Below, one piece after another: positions 57,046 through 64,000 of a DNA stretch of 64,000 bases (position 1 is its first letter; every line of letters starts with the position of its first letter). Under the pieces are notes generated by a model. It did not search any database. It was not told the DNA's origin and worked only from the letters and a program-made list of their open reading frames with translations. The stretch spans positions 10,944,012-11,008,011 of the forward strand of contig CM068313.1 of assembly GCA_034766995.1 (NCBI GenBank), in the 5' to 3' direction. The translations under genes were made by a program, and so were the position numbers. The DNA is from Acanthacorydalis orientalis. Its lineage: Eukaryota > Arthropoda > Insecta > Megaloptera > Corydalidae.

Positions 57046-57120
57046 TGATCAGATTGAGTAAGAAAACAATTCGTTTGAGAAAATGAATTTCGCTGTCGTA
57101 TCAGGACTGTATTGTAACGT
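56960..57120 (+). repeat. PAL element, right arm with outer end
   Basis: TTTCTGTACATTAACGTTCT, GAAGAGGATGGAATCGCCAT, TTTTTGATCAGATTGAGTAA, AACAATTCGTTTGAGAAAAT and GTATCAGGACTGTATTGTAA. Confidence 0.8.
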
Positions 57121-57855
57121 TTATTAATTTTTAGATCATAATAAACAACATTTTTTTTCTTAAAAATCCTACTTATTAATTATTTTGATAAAACAATTTA
57201 TGATTTCATTTTTCATCAAATTATTATTTTGTTTTCTATTGATATTATAAAATCAATAATCGAATGCATGACGCAGAAATTCTTCAACATATCATTATTA
57301 CAACTCTAAAAAATACTTCTGCACATTTCCATCAATTAGATTCTAATTAGTGTCTGAAACAAAGAAAAATCCGCTAGTGACTTTCACTGAATACAGAAAC
57401 ATGACTCGCAAATCTATAAATAAAACTCATTTAAACCATAAACGGATCTCTTTGTCGAATATTGCTCATTATACTTAATAGTTTTAAAAAGATTGTGAAC
57501 GTTTTTAATTAAAATTACACACTTATGAGACATGTGAAAAAAAAAGCACAAGCAGACGTACGTAATATAAATGTAATTTTAAATAAATAACATAAACGTA
57601 ATGTCTGCGGATATAATATAAATGTAATATTATTTTATAAACGTATTAGATGTAATATGACTGGTTCGATCATAAAACTTATACGCGGTATCAAAAGAAC
57701 ACCGCACAAGGATTTATTAGAAGCCTGTTTTCGGTTCTTGGAAATCCGAATGCGCGAACACAGACAACTGTTTCTAACCGTTTCGAAAATTCAGTTCTGA
57801 AAAATCGTTTATATTTACCGTGTGAATGTAATTACTAATATACATATATAAATAG

Positions 57856-57858
<3 letters not shown>
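57121..57858. other. AT-rich spacer
   Basis: Nothing recognised. Confidence 0.45.

Positions 57859-57908
<50 letters not shown>
57859..57908. repeat. (TA)n microsatellite
   Basis: Pure TA run. Confidence 0.97.
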
Positions 57909-57910
<2 letters not shown>

Positions 57911-57926
57911 CATCTATATTGCTTAA

Positions 57927-58218
57927 TACAGCACTGAAATAAAATTTAGAGACTGTCTAAATTAATTTTCACAAATGAATTTTTCATTCGACCATAAATG
58001 ATAAAATCATTTTTCTAATCAAAAATGTTTAATAATTGATTGTCAATCTTTTTAATTATTGCTTATGTGTACTTTGATCAGCATATCATTCTCAGGGCAA
58101 CTATGTAAAAAGTCGAAAATTGTATATGAAACAATAAGAAATTATTAACAATCAATTATCAAAATATTCAGATCAGAAATTTTTATTTGCCTTTCTGGGG
58201 GAGCGAGTTAATCCTGGA
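57927..58218. repeat. PAL element, two arms
   Basis: The left arm has AATACAGCACTGAAATAAAA, TTTTCACAAATGAATTTTTC, CTAATCAAAAATGTTTAATA, TTAATTATTGCTTATGTGTA. The right arm has AACAATCAATTATCAAAATA, TTCAGATCAGAAATTTTTAT and TTTCTGGGGGAGCGAGTTAA. Confidence 0.78.
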
Positions 58219-58325
58219 AAGGAAATAAAAGACATATTTCCAGATAATTTGTAATGTCCAACTTGCATGCATTATTTCACTTGTGTTGACTACATTGTAC
58301 ACATTTTAAAAAATAAATCGATTGA

Positions 58326-58343
58326 TTTTTTTTTTAAAAAAAA
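58326..58343. repeat. T10A8 palindrome
   Basis: TnAn junction just upstream of the 134-bp tandem repeat. Confidence 0.9.
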
Positions 58344-58373
58344 CCTAATTCTAATATATGCATTTCATTAAAA

Positions 58374-58641
58374 TTTAACCGCGAACTGGTAAAATTATAA
58401 AATAAAAAATATACCTGATTTTCTAATAAATTCGATTCGATTTTTTTTAATTAAATTCACATTTTTTATTATATCTCCGAAACCTACATTCAAAAAAATC
58501 ACTTGTATTTAACCGTGAACTGGTAAAATTATAAAATCAAAATTATACCTGATTTCCTAAGAAATTAGATTCGTTTTTTTTCGATTAAATTTACGTTATT
58601 AATTTTATCTCCAAAACCTCCACCAAAGAAAATCGCTGGTA
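58374..58641 (+). repeat. 134-bp tandem duplication (two units)
   Basis: Both units start TTTAACCG-GAACTGGTAAAA and carry TATACCTGATTT and ATTAAATT-AC-TT further on. The second unit begins at 58508. Divergence is moderate, so the duplication is not recent. Confidence 0.88.
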
Positions 58642-58751
58642 TACTGCTTGTACTTTCAGATATCTAGTGATCTGAATATACACAGATCTCACGAAAATAT
58701 TATGTACATTTATACATGATTCAAGAAAGTATAATGAAGAAAAAGGTCTAT

Positions 58752-58818
58752 CACAATCTAGTTCTGGCTCTGTGGCTAAATTTACTTTCAGGAAATCATT
58801 TTTCGATATATTTGCAAG
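58752..58818 (-). repeat. PAL left outer end fragment
   Basis: CAATCTAGTTCTGGCTCTGT, GGCTAAATTTACTTTCAGGA and AATCATTTTTCG match the outermost left arm. Confidence 0.7.
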
Positions 58819-59672
58819 TTCTATTTAGTACCTCTCCATAAAGGAAATTGTTTTCATGACAACAACACTAAAAAACGCTACTAGCATCATCATCAGTTGC
58901 ACTCAGCAATTTTTAATAAAAGATTGTTTAATAAATCATTTATATTACTTTAAATAAGAGAATTCATATTTAACACATTTTTCATAAATGTACGGTAACG
59001 GTGAGATCCATTTCACAGTAGACCGTCCACATGTGTTAATATTGTTTACTTCTTAACTGCATTTCTTAACAGTCTTCATTACAAACACAAGCTTTCATCT
59101 CTTTTTAACATTTTTTGTTTATATTTCTTGTTGGAAATTTTTTTATATCCTTAAATTTATATATATATATATATATATTACGATTATTTAAACGATACAC
59201 AAACACTTTAAAAAATTGAAATATAAAAAAAATAAATAAAAAAGATTATATTTTATAGCATACTTTTTTCGTACATACATACACGCACAAATATATACAT
59301 ATATATATACTTGTAAGTATGTATTCACGATGTATCTCAATTGTACAGCAATTAAATTTAAATAAAGTGTAAAAAATGCAATTTAACACCGGTTATTAAT
59401 CAATTAGAATTGTTTATAAAGGTAAACGTCGTTAATAAACGCATTAAGACTGCTATTGTTCAACGTGTAACATGAAAAAAAAACAAACCAGCGTATCTGA
59501 AACGAGCAATCATTGCACACAAACGGGAGGAACAGAACGGAATAAAGAATAGCAAGAATAACTACTGTCAAACAAAATTACAGCTTTTGTATGAAGTATA
59601 GGGCAAGTTGTATTTTTCGTCTGGCACTACACCTAAGCTCAAGCAAATACATATACACACACACACACACAT

Positions 59673-59711
<39 letters not shown>

Positions 59712-59935
59712 CAAAGCTCACGCACGCATATGTACAAAAATACATACCTGTCTGTAAATATATTTCGTATGTACAGTGAAGAAAAATCATTTGTTCAACA
59801 ATCGCATTACAAGTGACTATTAATCAAATGATATTTCAGTGCTTGTAAGCAATATAACAAATGAACTTGTACGTACACACACACACACACATATATATTA
59901 GTTAATTGTATGTGTTTTTGAGGGGAAATAGAATT

Positions 59936-59983
<48 letters not shown>

Positions 59984-60734
59984 GTGCGGAATTTATTTAA
60001 AACACCAATGTTTTTATTACTGTAAAGATTAATAAATACGATTAAAAGCTGCCTGTTAATTAGAAGGTGTTTTTTTTAAAAAAAAGAACTCATGTTCATA
60101 ACACGTCATAAATCGCAAATGTACACGTTTTATTTTTTCAGATCTGGGTATAAAAAATACATATATATTCAAAAAAACTATGAATCAAGCGAGTTATTTG
60201 CATTTTTTTTTCGTCTGTCGTTTTATTTATAATACGTATTTAATTAGTTATATTTATAGACACTACTACAAAGAAGTGTTATCAGATGTTGGGTTTTTTT
60301 TCCCTGTAAAGACGTTTATATTTAGAAACTAGTTTCTTTTTTTTATGAAAGATACTTTCGTATTTAAATAATAGTTCGTTGAAGTATGGGCTGGTTGTGT
60401 GTGTTAAATGGAAATGTGATAAGACTGATTTGTTTGGGTTTCTGAAAATTACTGAAAATCAATTAATATATTGTTGTGTTGGTTTTCGTTCTTTCGGATC
60501 GGCTGTTTGTGATTAAATAGAAAACAAACAGTGAGCCGATGTAAAAGAACGAGGACCACCGAGTCAACTTATTACCGGAAACATAAGTTTAAACAATTGC
60601 AATTACAAGTAGAAGCGATACGAAATAATTAGAAAAAAACTTATATAAAAATCATAATTACAACAGTATCGCCCTGATATTTCAATTTTAAATTTTCTGC
60701 CAATCTTTGCCACATCACAGAAATGGTTAATGTA
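58819..60734. other. AT-rich spacer with microsatellites
   Basis: Holds TA arrays at 59158-59179 and 59939-59979, a (CA)n-(TA)n compound at 59656-59710, a CA run at 59876-59890 and a T8A8 junction at 60070-60085. No gene recognised. Confidence 0.6.
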
Positions 60735-61303
60735 CTAAGTTGGTAGAAAAATAATTGCGGTCTATGACCTTCAAATTCAAATACATTTTTCTCTATTTTG
60801 ATTTTCCAAGCTATTTTAAGCAGTCCAGAACTATTGGATGATTGACGTCCAACTTTTGTGCAAGCTCTCGAATTGTTGTGCGTGGTTCTGATTCAACTAA
60901 CGCCTTCATTTAGTCGTTACGAATTGAACAAGGATGCTCACGACCTTCTTCATCGTCAAAGTTCTCGTTCCCAGCACGAACTGCTTGGAACCACCATTGC
61001 ACCGTACGTTCCTTAACAATAAAGACACCAAAAGCATCGTTCAGTTTACGAGCAATTTCTGCTGCTAAACCACCCGTTTTGAACTCAAACAAACAAAAAA
61101 AAATGCACTTATCTGCTTCTTTTCCATCTTTAATTTGAAGCAAAATTAATAATAAAGCCAAAGTCGATATTACTAAAATACAGATCGAAAAATGCACTTC
61201 AAAATGACACTGACATGAATACGATGCAATGACACTTTATTTGAAAAAGATGAAGGTTACAATTCATAAAACTAAAACCGCAATTATTTTCCTACCAACC
61301 TAA
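60735..61303 (-). mobile_element. Internally deleted mariner, sibling of the 4130-4675 element
   Basis: The left end CTAAGTTGGTAGAAAAATAA and the right end (reverse complement of TTAGGTTGGTAGGAAAATAA) are flanked by TA. On the minus strand the ATG is at 61127, then after a frameshift LFEFKTGGLAAEIARKLNDA, TVQWWFQAVRAGNENF, EEGREHP (GRGRPS in the sibling), and a decayed second helix-turn-helix. It is the same deletion derivative, with the whole catalytic domain absent. Confidence 0.88.
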
Positions 61304-61344
61304 TATAATATTAATTGCATTCAACAAATTCACACATTAATTCT

Positions 61345-61428
61345 CTTTTCACCTCATAAACAACATAAAATTTCAACAAACAATTATTGATCATTTTTGA
61401 TTCTTCCTTTATGAATTTTAATATTGGG
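61345..61428 (-). repeat. PAL element, left arm fragment
   Basis: CTTTTCACCTCATAAACAAC, CAAACAATTATTGATCATTT and TTGATTCTTCCTTTATGAAT. Confidence 0.65.
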
Positions 61429-61740
61429 ATGTATTGCAAGAATTAGAAGTGATTATTAGCGCCGTTCGGAAGTTATAAAGTGATTCGTAATTGATTTATA
61501 GTTACAAGAGAATTAACATTACCGACTCACGCTAATAATATTTTACTAAACACTACAACTACGTCTTATTAGGTAGTTAATATATCTAGTAATATGCTAG
61601 ATCTAACCACGTTTATGCAATTTATTAAGAATAAGATGAATAATTAATATGATACTGGTCTTCGTAGTTTGTTAAGCACTACTAACTAGTAAGGATTAGC
61701 TACAGTATTTAATCAAGGATTATAAGTATAAACCATTAAC

Positions 61741-61744
<4 letters not shown>
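61429..61744. other. AT-rich spacer
   Basis: Nothing recognised. Confidence 0.45.

Positions 61745-61818
<74 letters not shown>
61745..61818. repeat. (TA)n microsatellite
   Basis: About 37 TA units. Confidence 0.98.
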
Positions 61819-61821
<3 letters not shown>

Positions 61822-63127
61822 AAATTATTTTAAAAATGAAGAATAAGAAATAAAAAAATACAATTTAATTCTAAATCCATTCCTTAAATGCTGAAAATAG
61901 AAATAAAAATCTGTAAGGATATAGACTGAACAAGAATTAAAAAAAATGTATGAAAAAAGCACATTACGATTTATTCATATAGAAAAACATTTAGATAAGC
62001 GAATGAGACACGGATTTATTCTATCAAAATAGTCAAAAGAGTGAAAAAAAGCCACGACCGTGTCGCAAATAGAAGCGATGACTGCTGAGCAAATAAAATA
62101 GTTTAACTGGAGCAACGTGAATCGAACAAAACGAAAACGAAGTCTACAACAATTATCGTGGAACGAATAAAATTCAGTACCATCGTCTTTACTGAAAAGT
62201 TAATTTTTTAGAATTTTTCAGTTTCTTAAAATAGGAAAACTTTGGTTAACGTCTCTGAAATCCTAAGATTAAATAAAACACCGTTAAACGAAGCCTCTTA
62301 TAATAATATGCCATGTATTCTATGTACAAAGAAACTAAGAAAATCGATAGAAAATAAATAAATTTTAAAATACAACTGAGAATGAAAGGGTTTTAATTCG
62401 GTACAATTATCTGGTAATTTAAACATTATTTTTTTATTAATTCAATAAATTCGTTTTTAAAAAAAATCTGCACAAAATAATATTCATTGTTTCCTAACAT
62501 TAATGTTCTCTTTTGTAATACGATACACAATTACATATTTGATCTATTTTTAAATGCATGTATATTTTCTGTCAAAGCTCTATCGTTATTAGTTAATGAA
62601 AGCATAGGATGGAATACTATTTAAAAAGTGTAAATAATATTCGTTTCTATATTTTATTAGGTTCCAAGATTTGTAATAAATAAATCATGTGCATTAATAA
62701 ATATATTCTTGTAATAAATGAATTATATGAATGGTAACTATTTATTTGCTTAAAAAAACTCATCGAGTTGCTGGTTCAGCATACGTAAAAAGGACTCAAG
62801 TGCAAAGGGTTAACACAGAAGAAAAATGTAAAATGGGATTAAACGTTATGATACTAAAGGAATACAGAACATATAGAACAGTGAAAAGAAATACTTTATC
62901 AATAAATATCTGAAAATAAAATCTAATTCAATAAATGAACTCTTTTTATAAAATACACAAGATTAAAATGTATATATATATATACATAAACAACCAGACA
63001 GATAATATTCATGATAGAAAAAAATATATAAAAGTAGAACAATACAAATATCTTTAAAAACCGACAAAGAAATGAAAACACCATCACTGTGCATCGGCTG
63101 AAAGCGCATAGCACATTTACATGAGAG
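61819..63127. other. AT-rich spacer
   Basis: No gene or repeat recognised; a 60-codon frame at 62731 has no motif. Confidence 0.45.
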
Positions 63128-63203
63128 TAGAGACAAGAATTTGCCCAGAATGAGTCTCTAATGAATACGTACTGCAATTCCCAGTTCGAATCTGGGACAC
63201 CAA
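63128..63203 (+). other. tRNA T-arm-like remnant
   Basis: CCCAGTTCGAATCTGGG (63180-63196) is a perfect T stem-loop with a TTCGAAT loop, followed by ACACCA. No matching acceptor, D or anticodon stems lie upstream, so it is not a working tRNA. It may be a tRNA or SINE remnant. Confidence 0.3.
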
Positions 63204-63389
63204 ATGTGTGTGTGTGTGTGCATGTATATATAAAGCTATACAAGCCGTAGTGTGTGCATCTGTTTTGTGTATTTGTTCCGACTTCGATGCCGTGCGGTTA
63301 TACAGAGAGAAATGGTACAACCATCTGGTTTATTTCACTATTCATTCTATTGTTGGACGATTTTATCTCATTTTATTATTATCGTAACG

Positions 63390-63390
<1 letters not shown>

Positions 63391-63442
<52 letters not shown>
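63391..63442. repeat. (TA)n microsatellite
   Basis: Pure TA run. Confidence 0.97.
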
Positions 63443-63445
<3 letters not shown>

Positions 63446-63562
63446 AGCATAATTTGCAGCAATTCTTCCTTAGCGAGGTAAAATAAAAGCTTGTTCGTTT
63501 ATCTCTGCGTTTATGTACAAATTTAAATCATTTTTTTGTACAATTTACTATTTTCGATTTAA

Positions 63563-63568
<6 letters not shown>

Positions 63569-63618
<50 letters not shown>
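63569..63618. repeat. (TA)n microsatellite
   Basis: Pure TA run, about 110 bases before the last PAL element. Confidence 0.97.
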
Positions 63619-63621
<3 letters not shown>

Positions 63622-63724
63622 AGATAAAAGTTTATAATTTCTAAAATAACATTTAAATACAATTTAGTGAACATAATATAAAAAATTGCAATATTGTATT
63701 TGTTCTGCGTGGAAGTATATCTAT

Positions 63725-64000
63725 AGTCACTATTAGAGATGAAACTTTCTCTCGCCCTACGAACCATAAACACTTTTCTGATCGAAAATGTTTATTGATG
63801 ATTTCTGATCACAAGCAAATCATCAACGATTGTTGATCAGTTTTAATTGTTGCTTATACCGGTTACGTGATGGCATCATCATACACATTAGAAATGATTA
63901 AATATAATGATTATATAAATAGGCATTTATTAAACATTGTCGATTAAAAAAAAATATATATTATTTGTGGAATGAGAGGAAATTCACTTGTGAAAATCAT
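63725..64000. repeat. PAL element, two arms, cut by the window end
   Basis: The left arm has CTTTCTCTCGCCCTACGAAC, CATAAACACTTTTCTGATCG, GATTGTTGATCAGTTTTAAT and TGTTGCTTATACCGGTTACG. The right arm has TAGGCATTTATTAAACATTG and TTTGTGGAATGAGAGGAAAT, ending AATTCACTTGTGAAAATCAT at the last base. Confidence 0.8.

Noticed and set aside
63180..63203. Functional tRNA gene
   Set aside because: Only the T arm is present. No acceptor, D or anticodon stem can be formed upstream.

Overview
The window looks like AT-rich, repeat-dominated intergenic or intronic DNA from an animal, most probably an arthropod. The reasons are the variety of mariner-family relics, the companion hAT, piggyBac and Penelope-like relics, very long (TA)n microsatellites, and the lack of any operon-like or compact coding organisation. 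No species call is possible from the sequence alone. I could not identify a single intact host protein-coding gene. Almost every open frame above 60 codons is a microsatellite read-through (runs of Ile-Tyr), a transposase relic, or a chance frame in a GC-richer island.

Layout. 0-2.4 kb: AT-rich spacer with three TA arrays. 2.4-2.9 kb: a mariner 5' end abutting a piggyBac C-terminal Cys-rich domain. 4.1-7.0 kb: an internally deleted mariner with both ends, a 72-bp mini-derivative and a solo mariner end. 8.8-10.4 kb: a mariner-derived non-autonomous element with an internal duplication, then two decayed mariner C-termini. 11.3-12.5 kb: a CRE-containing GC-richer island, two mariner C-termini in opposite orientation, and an unclassified insert. 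13.8-16.0 kb: a cluster of four palindromic elements. 16.2-17.3 kb: a decayed mariner. 22.9-26.3 kb: two GC-rich, CpG-rich islands, the second with an initiator and DPE at canonical spacing. 32.0-32.8 kb: a Penelope-like fragment with inverted pLTR-like ends. 34.1-39.6 kb: two more copies of the mariner-derived element, a hAT MITE and an inverted partial copy of it. 45.9-46.9 and 50.9-51.25 kb: decayed mariners. 52.5-53.1 kb: a second hAT MITE. 54.2-55.2 kb: the youngest-looking mariner, with identical 29-bp ends. 55.8-57.0 kb: a 609-bp segmental tandem duplication. 60.7-61.3 kb: a sibling of the 4.1-kb mariner derivative.

The most striking signal is a dispersed palindromic (foldback-like) repeat, here called PAL. 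It has no coding capacity. Its left arm is the reverse complement of its right arm, and I count about a dozen two-armed and about two dozen one-armed or partial copies in 64 kb. About 36 TA arrays, often next to transposon ends, are the second defining feature.

All coordinates for decayed repeats are approximate, usually to within 10-30 bases, because boundaries were set by eye.
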